A stretch of 64,000 nucleotides of DNA, taken from contig NQMI01000010.1 of NCBI GenBank assembly GCA_002270565.1, positions 71,991-135,990 on the forward strand. Reading direction: 5' to 3'. A program made the position numbers and the translations under genes. The notes beneath the pieces are model-generated. The model had not been told where the DNA came from. It worked only from the letters and a program-made list of their open reading frames with translations, and did not search any database. Source of the stretch: Stenocarpella maydis. Its lineage: Eukaryota > Ascomycota > Sordariomycetes > Diaporthales > Diaporthaceae. Shown here piece by piece: positions 37,498 through 47,358 of the stretch (positions within the stretch are counted from its first letter, which is position 1; each line of letters opens with the position of its first letter).

Positions 37498-38215
37498 AAT
37501 ATGCCACTTCTGGGGCGGCGCTTGACGAGGAGATGAAGATCTGAAATGTGGGTTGCGCTATTGCTTCGAGCCTACCATATTTTGGTTTTTAAAGGTTTTC
37601 GACTGGGAGACATTCACTGGGCTATGGAGTTTTTCTTGGAGTTGGTTTTTTGAGATTACAAACGGGCATGACTGGCTGCTAGAAATCATGGAATGATTGG
37701 TAGACGATGGGTAGACTTGCTTTCAATCCACTTTGCGTTGCATTTATATGCTCATAAAGTGCGCCTTTCTGATATGGTCTTGCATGCAAGGCCTCGCGTA
37801 TAGATTTTATGAGCTGTTGGTTGTACCTTTGAAAGTTCTGGTTTTGGCAGACTGCAGAGACGTGGGCAGGGAGGGCGCCCCTTTACTGCGTTTCTCTAGA
37901 TTGGCAGTCTCAACACGCCAGCCGTTCGTGTACCAACCAGAATGCATTGAAGGTTATATTTCACCAAACTGCAGTGAACGTTGTAGTTCACACTGCACTG
38001 AAGGTTGCAACTCACCACACTGCTTTGAGGTTCAAGAAAAAATTATAAATAGGTAGAACCTGCTCTACCTAACCTCAAATTTGCTTTTCCTTCCTTTTAC
38101 AACCGCCACATATCAATCTCCATCAGAGGGCCTAGGAGCCCTTATCACCAACATTCCGGCCTTTTCTCACCTGATCGATCGTCTTTGCTCAGCCTACATT
38201 CGGAAAACTTCAAAG
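37498..38215. other. Intergenic region with an imperfect 27-bp repeat
   Basis: The region between the two BTB genes contains the repeat at 37948-38031 and no supported gene. Confidence 0.5.
37948..38031. repeat. Imperfect tandem repeat of about 27 bp
   Basis: Three units of the form TGAAGGTTGCAACTCACCAC plus ACTGCA are followed by a partial fourth; the middle unit is 24 bases. In one frame they read EGYISPNC, ERCSSHC, EGCNSPHC, but no gene contains them. Confidence 0.65.
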
Positions 38216-38763
38216 ATGGCAGGTCCGGGCAGACTTCCAGCGACAGACTTCATCGACTCGGACGGCGCTGGATCGCCACAGGCATACTTCCCGGCGATCC
38301 TTGAGCCCCAGCGTCACAGCTGGAGACGTGTGCTGCGTCGCATCCTCCCACCTGACCAGGATACCACCAACAACACGAGGGGCGATCCAGCCGAGAACAA
38401 ACAGCAGCGCGCCATCTCGACCGTCCCTGCCTCTCACTTCTCGCCGGCCAACAAGGAGCTCCTCGAGTCGGGCAAGTATGCCGATGCGAGGGTCATTGAA
38501 AACGGCAAGACCTACGATGTCCACAAGGCTGTGCTCTGCACCCGCAGCAAGTGGTTCCGCAGGGCGCTGGAGGGCGAATTTCGCGTAAGGCTCCGTCCCT
38601 CAATCCCTCACCAAGACTGACGCAGCAGGGTGATCCCGCTAACCCTTCGTGACTTCAGGAGGGCAAGGAGGGATTGGTTGAGATCTCTGGCCGGGAAAAT
38701 GTCGAACGGGTCCTCGAGTTCCTTTACACCGGTGAGAAGTGCAACAGAATCCCGGCTGCATAA
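38216..38763 (+). pseudogene. BTB/POZ-domain gene truncated by a transposon
   Basis: Exon 1 (38216..38584) encodes MAGPGRLPATDFIDSDG and then YADARVIENGKTYDVHKAVLCTRSKWFRRALEGEF, the first half of a BTB domain. A 74-base intron follows, and exon 2 (from 38659) reads GKEGLVEISGRENVERVLEFLYTGE. The frame ends at 38761-38763 in a TAA made of the TA target duplication plus the first base of the transposon. The normal rest of a BTB protein is not found beyond the element, whose right flank is instead the end of a CorA-like gene. The predicted product is 157 residues. A second intron donor (GTGAGAAG) just before the break is possible. Probably inactive, though a short BTB-only product cannot be excluded. 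Confidence 0.75.
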
Positions 38764-39154
38764 GTCAAAGGGCCCCACATTCGGACCACCCCCTGATTCG
38801 GACCACCCCACACCCGCGTACGCATCGGACCTACCCTATCATAAATACCGCGATATCATTACGACAAAATTTTTTCTTTTTTTCAAACTTTAAATATATC
38901 ATCTTTAATTACTAATGAAGCTATATACTGAGTTGGATATAGCTGCGGGCCTTGAGGCTATCTCAGCAGGCGCTAGTATACGAGAGGTCGCCCGGCATTG
39001 GGGCATTCCAAGGACCATACTTCATCATTATCTCGCTGGTGCCCAAAGCCATTCTAATGCTGCTGAGCCTTAAATGAAGCTATCACGAACTTAAGAAGTA
39101 CATCTGTCTAGCTGGGCAATTACCCAGGCTGAGTTGGGGCTGTCGGTAACCCAT

Positions 39155-39162
39155 TTTGAAAT
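39155..39162. repeat. Target-site duplication of the MULE (left)
   Basis: TTTGAAAT is identical to 42170-42177 and directly abuts the left inverted repeat. Confidence 0.85.
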
Positions 39163-42100
39163 GAAAACGGATATTCGCACCGGCAAAAAGGGATGGCGCA
39201 CCAGTGGGTCTGCTACAGCCAATCAGAAGCATTTATTTAACCCACCTTTAACTACACTTCACCACCCGAATAGTGCTTTTTATAGCTGCACTACCTACTA
39301 CTTTATAATGCCTCTATTATCACCAACTTCTTAACGACTACCCTTTATCAACGCTTTAATGCATCAATTGAATTTTTATTAGGATCAATCATTTTTACAT
39401 TAAAAAGACCCCCTAGTTGCTTAGATATTAATTTTTCAGCATTGTAATGATAGCGTAGCAACCTGATTACTTAGGTCTTAAGGCGTAATAGCAGGTTAAC
39501 TATATCAACTGGAATAATAATATCACTATAGCAAACCATTATCAACTAGCACTTTCTAACCCTCCTAGCTACTTAAAACTTTTTTATAATAAATATAATA
39601 CTTATAAGGACCTTAAGGCTGATTTAGATGAAGCTATAAAGGCTGCTAGCTTTATAATGGTAACTAGAAGGTTAGAGGATAAGTGGGTGATATTAGAGTG
39701 CAGCCAAGGTACTTAGCAGCCCTTGACTGCAACCACTACTAATGCCTCTATAATTAAGGCGGGCTATAGCTGGCGAGCCCTTGCCTATACAATGAAGGCG
39801 ATATCTGGCAAATAGAAGCTTATAATCCAGGAGGGCATATATACTTTATACGGCCCTTAGGAGGTCCTTGAAGCTAAGTAAGGCTGGGTAAAGTTATCAT
39901 AATAATATCATGATCTTCTTGCCCATATGGCTGCAGACCCATCCCTCACCAAGCTAAAGAAACTTAAAGCAGCCCTCTGCTGAGAGTACCCAGAGGTACT
40001 ACTAGGGCCTAATATTATAAAGAATTAGCTTGCAGACTTTTAAAGGGCGAAGTAGGGCATCTATACACTTACCCAAGCTTTGTTAGACTAGCTTGAGAAG
40101 GAGGGCTGCTAGTATCGTTAGACCGTTAATGATAAGGGCAACGTCACGGGCATCTTCTGGTATATAAAGCAGCAGATTAAGTAATTGCAAGAGCAATAAT
40201 TCTTATAGGCTATCTTACTTAATTATACCTATTTAATAAACAATAAAAAGATGCCCTTCCTTTAGGCAATGGCAGTAACCCACATAAAGAAGATACTACT
40301 GCTATTTTAAGGCATTATTAATAATAAGTAAGAATCTAGCTTCTGGTGGCTTCTTAAGCAGGTTAATGAGCTTCTCCACTAGTATGGAAATAACCCTCTA
40401 AGCCTCTTTATTACTAACTATAATACTACTCTAATTAATGCCCTCAAGCACTAATTCCCTAAGGCATACCATTAGCTATGCATCTTCCATATGAATATAA
40501 ACCTTATCCTCAATATTAAGAAGAAGTAATACAAGCCGGCAATAATAAGGGCAACACTAGGAGGCCTAGAGGCAATAGCACTGGGAGCTCCAGAGGAAAA
40601 CATTATAAAGGGTGCAGAAGCTAAAAATCTTAAAAAGGATAATAAGGACTTTACTTCCCTAATAGCGCTAGTAAGAGGGAAGGCTATAGTACCCTTCCGG
40701 GTGCCTAATGAGATCTTATACACTCAAACAGCCCTCTTGAACCTTATTAAGTTTATAGAATACTCTATAGATTATAAGGTCTACAATATAGCTTGGTGAT
40801 AGCTTTAAGAGGTCTTCTCAGACCAGATAGTAATCCTCTAGTACCTCAAAACCTAATACATTAACAAGGCAGAGATTATCATCACTAAATAGGCTGCCCA
40901 CTTGATCTGCAGAATCCTTAACTTTAGCTTGCATACAACCTCCTCCACGGAGCAATAGCACCACTATATAAAGACCTATCTGGGCCATGGGATAGGCAAT
41001 CTTTTTTATCTAATAGAGGCTAATAAAGCTGCTCTTAATAAGGTGGCTCATGCCTTCTGTAATAAGGAGGGAAAGCAGAAGACAGTAGCACTCACGAAGT
41101 ATAACAGGCAGAAGTAGCTTGGGAAGCTTATATAGCAAGTCACTAGAATAGCATTGGACCTTCTCGCGATAGAGCGCCAGAAGGCATTAAAGATGCTTTA
41201 AAAAGAAGCCCCATGGGGGCACTACAGCCCTTCTAACTGCTACTACACTATCTATAGTTAGTACAGCATCATCTATATAAATTGCATTGCTAATAAGGAG
41301 GAGGCTTCCCTTCCTCTTAAGAAGAGCAACCTTCATAAAGCTTAGTACCTTAATTATAACCTCTATATTAACAACCCGCTTCTTGGTATATTATTACTAA
41401 AGAAGGTCACCGCCACAAAGAGCAGGCCTCAGGACATTACCACATTCGCTAGCAACAAGAAGGGCATCCTTAAGAAGCATGGGAAAGCCATGATGGGCAA
41501 AAAGACAACCTCCAACACTACAAGTCTAAATAACAAAGCCAGGGATAAAACGAGAGTAATAATAGCTTTAGTATAGCACGTGAATTCAGCCTTCAAGTAG
41601 AGCGATATAACCCTCCAATCCCTAGATGGAAAAAACGCTTATAGCGGTAATATACAGCACGCTAGCATCCCTCTGAAGCAGCAGCCGGTAAGAAGGATTA
41701 TAAAGAAGTCAATACAGCAGCCTCAGAAGCAGAGGGCGCCAGCAGACATTACGAAGACTTTAGAAGCCAGCATACCCTCAAGCATAAAGTCAGGGGCTAA
41801 GCGGTAGCATATGGCAGCTATCAGAAGCATTAACTAGTTACCACAGGTAGATCTGACGGTTGGGGACATCATTAGCAACAATGATAGCGATGGTAGTGAT
41901 GGTAATGATGAGGAGGAGATACTAAATGAGATTATAGTCCATATAGACTAGATATATAGCAAAACACTATCAATTTGAGCGATTAGCGCTATAGCAGGCA
42001 TTATAATGGTAACATTCGCTATAGCGGTAATGGGGATATACGGCTATGTTGGCAAAAACATCAAAATAATAGTGCACATAGTATTTTTAATGGTGCAAAT

Positions 42101-42169
42101 TGTCTGTGCGTTGGGCCCCTGCATGTACCGGTGTACTATCCCTTTTTGCTAGTGCGAATATCCGTTTTC
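39163..42169 (+). mobile_element. Complete but RIP-decayed MULE transposon (3,007 bp)
   Basis: Inverted repeats of 32 bases start GAAAACGGATATTCGCAC at both ends (39163-39194 and 42138-42169) and differ at two positions. An 8-bp duplication TTTGAAAT flanks them. The interior is AT-rich and encodes a broken MULE transposase on the plus strand: VTGIFWYIKQQIK near 40150, and then LFITNYNTTLINALKH, FPKAYH and LCIFHMNINLILNIKKK near 40410-40515, matching the D-x-x-x-x-x-N-A and C-x2-H core of fungal Mutator-like transposases. Stops replace Gln codons throughout. The element inserted into the pogo transposase gene. Confidence 0.85.
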
Positions 42170-42177
42170 TTTGAAAT
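42170..42177. repeat. Target-site duplication of the MULE (right)
   Basis: TTTGAAAT follows the right inverted repeat and matches 39155-39162. Confidence 0.85.
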
Positions 42178-42671
42178 GAGGTCCTTCGCCGCCCGGGTCG
42201 CCTGCCCACACCATCGCTAACCACCCTTCAGCTATAAATGGCTAAGGGGCTTTCTAATGAGAAATCCTGAGATCTAAAGCATATAAAGCTGTTAGATGAG
42301 TTCTTCTTGAGTAAATGGGGCTAATACGACTATAATTAAAGAATAGTTTAACCTCCTTTGGCTCCTAGAGATTGAGAAGATTCTAGCTGAGAATCATTAT
42401 AACCTTAATGAAGGCGGTATAGCTGAAGGCGAGGGAATGAATGGAATGGTACTTAGGCCGGAAGGGAGGAAGGTTATTACTCGAAAAAACCACGCCTCTC
42501 GTACTTGGACCTCCTTTCTTGAGTGTATTTCCGCTATAGGGCAATTGTGCCCTCCTCTCGTTATTTTTAAGGGGAAATTAGTATAATAACAATGGTTTAA
42601 GACCCTTGAGGGTCTTAAGAATTGGGAATTTACGGTAATATTAAATGGATGGACTAATAATCTGATGAATA

Positions 42672-43152
42672 TGTGCTATAGAATAGCATTCAGTTCAGCG
42701 TGTGTGTATATCGGCAGGGTCGCAGTATAGTGCCCTGAGGCGAATTCGGACAATTGATAATGGTCTGGACAACTTTGTATTGAATTCAGTTGGGCTTCTG
42801 TAAGCCCTCCTTATATACCCTCCGACGTCGTCTCACCCCTGGGCACGCTGCGGTCGGCTCTGGTGCAAATTTGCAAATGCCGGAAAATTCGCCCTTCCAA
42901 CACACCATCTTTGGTTCCAAGCAACTAGCCAACCACAGCCCTAGCAATGCCCAAATTAAGTACATACAAACTTCAGAAATCAGGCTATCCAATGCACTAA
43001 GTCATATACTTTTTGGGTAAGAAATAAGGGTAATGCAGAGGTCTGAATTAAGGTGCAAATGCAGGCCAAAATAATCGACTCACGGCCACCAAACTCATCT
43101 TGCGTCACGCACGCACTGGGCGTACTTAGCGAAAATCGCCTGACTCGCAAGT
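42672..43152 (+). repeat. LTR-like repeat, copy 2 (inside the pogo element)
   Basis: This is the direct-strand counterpart of 16-498. It begins TGTGCTATAGAATAGCA and includes CTCCTTATATACCCTCC as a possible TATA region. It interrupts the transposase between ILNGWTNN and the C-terminal KRRRVE segment and ends at a single N (43153). A solo LTR left by recombination is the most likely origin. It retains more CG dinucleotides than copy 1. Confidence 0.65.
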
Positions 43153-43153
43153 N
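43153..43153. other. Single N at a repeat junction
   Basis: One N separates the LTR-like copy from the transposase C-terminus. Sequence may have been collapsed here. Confidence 0.7.
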
Positions 43154-43428
43154 TACCTCAAAAGAGGAGGAGGGTCGAAACCAGCCCCAACTCCACATTC
43201 GTACAAATCAAGCATATACGGAGGGCTAAGATCGAGGCCGGCGAGCTTGACGATAGTACAGATGCATCCAGCGGGTCTGAAAATACCATAGATACGGCTT
43301 CCTGCATCGTGGTGGGCGATGGCGACGAGGAAGACGAGTTGGAATGAAGAGGTGTGTGTGGTGGTGGTGGTCTTGGCGGGTGGTCCGAATCAGGGGGTGG
43401 TCCGAATGTGGGCCCTTTGACTTAGTAA

Positions 43429-44184
43429 TTACTTAGTCGAAACCATGTTCTTATCGCTCACAACCTGCGCTTCAACGTCGTCACAGTGTGCCTTATCCTT
43501 GAGATCCAGGCGACCAAAGAAATACCACACGGCCAAAGTCAGGTCAGTCAGGCCGATAGTAATGACGACGTACATCCAAATATAAGGAGACAGAATTTCT
43601 TGACCATTCTCAGGATTCCACTGGAAAAAAGACATCGAAAAGAGACTCTATCATTGCGTATTTTCAGCACATGCTTTTCATCCAGCCCTAGCCGGCACGC
43701 AGAGTTCTAATAGCATTTACAGCGACAAAGGTAGCCGGTAGAAAAATCATGGTCAGTAGCGCGATAGAACGCATCTGTTGTCCATCCTCCCGAGCTGCTT
43801 TGGCTATCTCGAGGTTGGAGTTCGAAATGTTCAAGTTCGTCTTCGTATCACTTTGGCCAATGTTGTTCCATTCCTGCCGCCGCGTTTGGTGAGCAATAGC
43901 ATTGAAATTGTGTCAATATTGCGTCGACTTACCAACTGGGCTGCCAATTCCATGCCATCAATGATCATGTCGCATTCCCTGATCTTGTCGTTATATTCCG
44001 CCTGTATCTCAAGCAATCTCTGCCTTATGCGCTGGCCAGAAACATTCAAGTCCTCGATCTCATTCACGGCTGTATCACCAACATCAGATCCGCTGGCAAG
44101 CATCCAATCCGAAAAGGTCGCGTTGACCGGAGTTGACTCGCTTGAATCAGTGGACCTCTTGGGCGCGTAGAATCTCGCCTGCAT
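43429..44184 (-). pseudogene. CorA-like membrane protein, C-terminal half
   Basis: The exons complement(43429..43647, 43721..43873, 43933..44184) join in frame to about 207 residues. The protein starts QARFYAPKRSTDSSE, continues with a coiled-coil-like helix (RLLEIQAEYNDKIRECDMIIDG) and reaches RSIALLTMIFLPATFVASLF, the first membrane helix of fungal CorA-like proteins. A second helix (SPYIWMYVVITIGLTDLTLAVWYFF) follows. CorA relatives form pentameric Mg2+ channels; this fungal branch often lacks the strict GMN motif, and none is seen here. The N-terminal cytosolic half is absent; a kinase-like fragment occupies its place. The stop lies four bases from the target duplication of the pogo element. 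A CAG just before the first codons may be the old splice acceptor. Confidence 0.7.
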
Positions 44185-45187
44185 TCAGGTGGTATTGGCT
44201 CTGATGTTGAAATGTTGTGAGCAGCTTGACAAGATGTTTCCGATTCTTGATCTTGAGCAGAGCCTCGACCTCCAGTTGGGAAGCAGTGGCGTCAAATTTC
44301 AATGGCTTTATCGCAAACACCTTGTTTCCCTTGGTTCAGAGAATAAGTTAGACGATCAATCTTTCATCCTGTCTCAAGTAGATTTCTCACCTCGGGATGA
44401 AAGCTGTGGTGAGCCTCATGGATCCTCACGCGCACCACGTCTGAATTATGGTTGTAGATTATCTCGTGTTCCACCCATGGCAAGAGTGAAGAGTTGTGAA
44501 GCCGGACGGCTGGGTGAGCATCCAACGACTTGCTAGTGCTTCTCTCGAATACTGCCAATTTCACCCACCACTGGTGCTTACAAAAAGCAAATCGTTGCAT
44601 AGACTCCCAGCGATCGAACTTTTCAATGGGGATGAGAGAGTTCCCGACTTTTCTGTCCAAGCAATACTGCGTGAAATGGCTCCTCTCCTCGTCCCTGAGG
44701 TAAAGGGGGAGATCGCAGTCCGTGATTTTCTCCTCCATGAAGTCTCCAATCAGCTCAGGACGCTCCATCAACAGCAAGACAGCAAATATTCCGGAAGCCT
44801 TGGACTCCGGATTACTGCAGACGAAGTCGATGACATCAGAGCAACGGCTCCGTAAGTGAAGGTTGTCAGATGTTGATATGTATTCTTGGATGTTATCGGC
44901 TGCCATGATACTTTCAAGCGAATCTTTTGGTAAGAATGCCAGAGATGGTTCGTATGGACACCGGACAAGGGATTTTCTTAGCCTGGTCGGCAGTGGGGAT
45001 TGAGAAGTGCCGACCTTTGAGCTGGACTCCCCCGATGACTGCTCTGGCAATGCTTCCGGGGATTCTGGGGCTGCTTCAGTCTGCAACTATGTCATCCTAG
45101 TCAGCGAGACAAATTCACCATTCTGGAACATAGTCTTTCGAGTCGAACCTGCGGTCCATCATCAGCACTCGTCATTTCCGAAATCAT
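44147..45187 (-). pseudogene. Protein kinase-like gene, N-terminal fragment
   Basis: The exons complement(44147..44329, 44391..45080, 45149..45187) give MISEMTSADDGPQ and then a fungal kinase leader: GIFAVLLLMERPELIGDFMEEKITDCDLPL, followed by WESMQRFAFCKHQWWVKLAVFE. After the second intron comes GNKVFAIKPLKFDATASQLEVEALLKI, then RKHLVKLLTTFQHQSQYHL. That is the kinase N-lobe with the VAIK-type lysine, the alpha-C glutamate and the hinge approach. Sequence identity to a kinase stops at YHL. The frame then runs 13 codons into the CorA-like exon out of phase and ends. The catalytic HRD and DFG parts are missing, so no kinase activity is expected. Confidence 0.65.
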
Positions 45188-46164
45188 ACTCTCAGTCAAT
45201 TGTATTGATATCGAGGCTATTAGTGGGTCGCCGTTTCACAGAATAGAGTTTGGTCCACTGCATATGGACCTATCCTGCGTAACTATTACAGAGTGGTGCA
45301 GCAGAGTCATTCTCATCCAGGAAGACAATTTACTAGACGGGTGGCCCCCACTCAGACTGAACAAATTACGAATACCCCATTCTCACCGAGTATACCATCC
45401 ATATTGTGATGGCGTAGACTTGCAGATTGTTGTTCGAGCAGCGATGAATTCAAAGATAAGTACATACCTAGGTAGAGGTACGCTCAGCGGTCGGAGAAAC
45501 ATTGCAGCCTCTGCATGGGAGCTGGAACCTTCCGAGACCGAAACCATTCGCTTGCACCCACGAGCATGGATAATACGGAATACCGGTGAGGCTTTTTCCG
45601 GGATATAAAAGATGTACTACCCACCAAGTTTTCTGCTAGTTTAAATCGAGTCATAATTTCAGTCGCTCTCAAGACTGTGTAACCACAGCCAAGAGACCTC
45701 ATAGCTCGACACCGCCCACCCCTACCCACCACGCAGTCCAATCATACTAAGCCGAGGGGAGCACGCCTCCCAACACAGCCATCCAGCCCAGACCGGTGAT
45801 GCAAGATAACCCCAAGGCAATCAATAGTCGTGCCGCCAGGTTGTCATGACTTGTCATGCAGCTTGAAATCCCAGCACACCTCGGAAAATATGGGTGCCTT
45901 GGTGTGCCACCTTTGTGATATAGAGAGGAAATGGCCCACACCCTGCCACCTCACTTGAGTTCGTCAAGCAGTCCCACAATTTACCATCCGTCGTCCTCTT
46001 GGCTTCTCTCTGCACCATTGCCTCGGCAACAGTCCCTTGACTTTTCAGGTATCGCCAAATCCCTAAATCCTCCTGTGAGCAGCAAGTTTATCAAGGTATG
46101 AAGCTTTCAAGACTTTCTCCCGGAGCAAGGCTGCTAACCCAGTCAAAGCTACTGCAGGCTGAAC
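45188..46164. other. Intergenic region
   Basis: No gene is supported until the 5' leader of the next candidate. A spliced leader of that candidate probably occupies about 46040-46164 (GTATGAAG donor at 46095, GCTAACC branch, CTGCAG acceptor). Confidence 0.45.
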
Positions 46165-46413
46165 ATGTTACCGGCTTACCAAGTCACTCAGTCCCGCCAC
46201 AATGTCGTGAGAAGACCCGAGCCGACATCCATGCACATTATGGGGCATGGAAACGGCCAGGATATATCCAGACGGTATATCAACCCTTCCAAGCTGGAGG
46301 AATTGCTAGACGCGAGGTTTGGCACCGAGTATAAAGTCCGCCTGGAGAGAGACAAATTCACAGTCTTTGCCAGTGGCCGACTCTCGGAAGGAGAACTTAA
46401 CAGCTGTGCATGA
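46165..46413 (+). CDS. Small hypothetical protein with a spliced leader
   Basis: The ATG at 46165 opens 82 codons. The C-terminal part reads INPSKLEELLDARFGTEYKV, then RLERDKFTVFASGRLSEGELNSC. This alternating charged and aromatic pattern looks like a compact small domain seen in short fungal proteins. Seven bases upstream is a good splice acceptor of a 64-base intron (donor GTATGAAG near 46095, branch GCTAAC, acceptor TACTGCAG). That supports transcription on this strand. No signal peptide or membrane helix is visible. I do not recognise a named family. It may also be a fragment of a longer gene. Confidence 0.45.
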   Translation: MLPAYQVTQSRHNVVRRPEPTSMHIMGHGNGQDISRRYINPSKLEELLDARFGTEYKVRLERDKFTVFASGRLSEGELNSCA

Positions 46414-47358
46414 CACAGTGGTGTGTTTATAGTCTCTTGATGACACGCAGCTTCTGGAGTTTTCAAGGTACGGGAGCAAGTTAGATAGAAGATTGTTAGC
46501 ATTCCCTTGACACTTTCGGAATCCGTTTTGACTTTTCACGAGTTTACAGCTCGGCATTTAATGTTCTCCAAAATCGGATCATATGTTGCAAGAGGTATTC
46601 AAACGGTGGGCCATTGCGTGTTCATGTGCTTGTTTCCGAAAGCGTGGAGAGACTGACATGGCTCATACAGCCCCCAGTCTTTCAGTTGTAATCCGAAATG
46701 TCATGCCACTAACCCTTAATTAGCCAGGAACAAGAAACACGCAGGTGGCTTACTTAGCAGTAGCAGCTTGGAAACCGGACCATGTTATGGCCTCCGAGTA
46801 CTCCGTGGCTTGTCGTCTGATCGATCGAACCGCCTCTCCGCTGGGTGAGGCAGCATCTGAGCAGGCATATGGTGGCTCCCGCACGTCGTCTTGGGAGGCG
46901 CACTTGAACAAGTCAATAATCCATCGACGATCTCCTCTTCAGCCTGGGCAGGCGAAGCTTCTATGGTTATTCAAACGCCTTCAAAACGTCCGTGGGTGCG
47001 CGCATGCAATGTAATCATACTTTCCGTTCCTATACTCGCTTCGAAGTACCAGTGGCTTTTAAAGGCGACATTTCGCGGCTCTGGCGCTGGGGGGGTCATG
47101 CTTGCGCATAAGGTGTAAAAAGTGTCTACCTTACCCAAGTAACTACTTGGTAGGCGTTTGTTGGTGGATTGACAAGCGAGCGACCCTGGTCGCTTCCCCT
47201 GCTTTTGCAAGCAATCAAACCCTCCCCTTGTTGCCTGCAAGGGCGACTCTGGCACCACTTCTGCTTGTCCCCCCACAGCTACACGAGACCGCCTGCACTG
47301 ATCACCAAGGCGCGTTTTCTCTTGGACCTTGCACAACAGGCACGCGACTGCAGCCAAG
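46414..47358. other. Intergenic region
   Basis: It is the promoter side of the exonuclease gene. No supported gene or strong repeat is present. Confidence 0.5.

Larger units (their letters stand above)
38915..43347 (+). pseudogene. pogo-type transposase, broken
   Basis: The N-terminus from 38915 is a helix-turn-helix of the Psq/CENP-B kind (GLEAISAGASIREVARHWGI). The DDE part after the MULE reads NHYNLNEGG, then TRKNHASRTWTSFLECISAIG and PPLVIFKGK. The first catalytic Asp of the family (Y-N-x-D-E-G) is Asn here (codon AAT at 42407), a G-to-A change. The C-terminal KRRRVETSPNSTFVQIKHI lies after 43153 and ends at 43347. The middle of the DDE domain is missing around the LTR-like insert. Removing the MULE with one copy of its duplication restores THFEMRSFAARV in frame. 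Several internal stops are TAA or TAG where CAA or CAG would be expected. Confidence 0.8.
38763..43422 (+). mobile_element. pogo/Fot1-like DNA transposon, interrupted
   Basis: Terminal inverted repeats of about 45 bases (38763-38808 and 43378-43422) begin AGTCAAAGGGCC and contain the CATTCGGACCACCCC motif twice. A TA dinucleotide flanks each end (38761-38762 and 43423-43424), as expected for the Tc1/mariner/pogo superfamily. The element contains a decayed transposase, a complete MULE and an LTR-like segment, and so it is dead. Confidence 0.88.

Noticed and set aside
42786..43020. Short ORFs inside the LTR-like copies (also 168-377)
   Set aside because: The peptide (SLYALRYHLT-like in one copy, SLYTLRRRLT-like in the other) lies within the non-coding LTR-like repeat, in opposite orientation to its presumed promoter.
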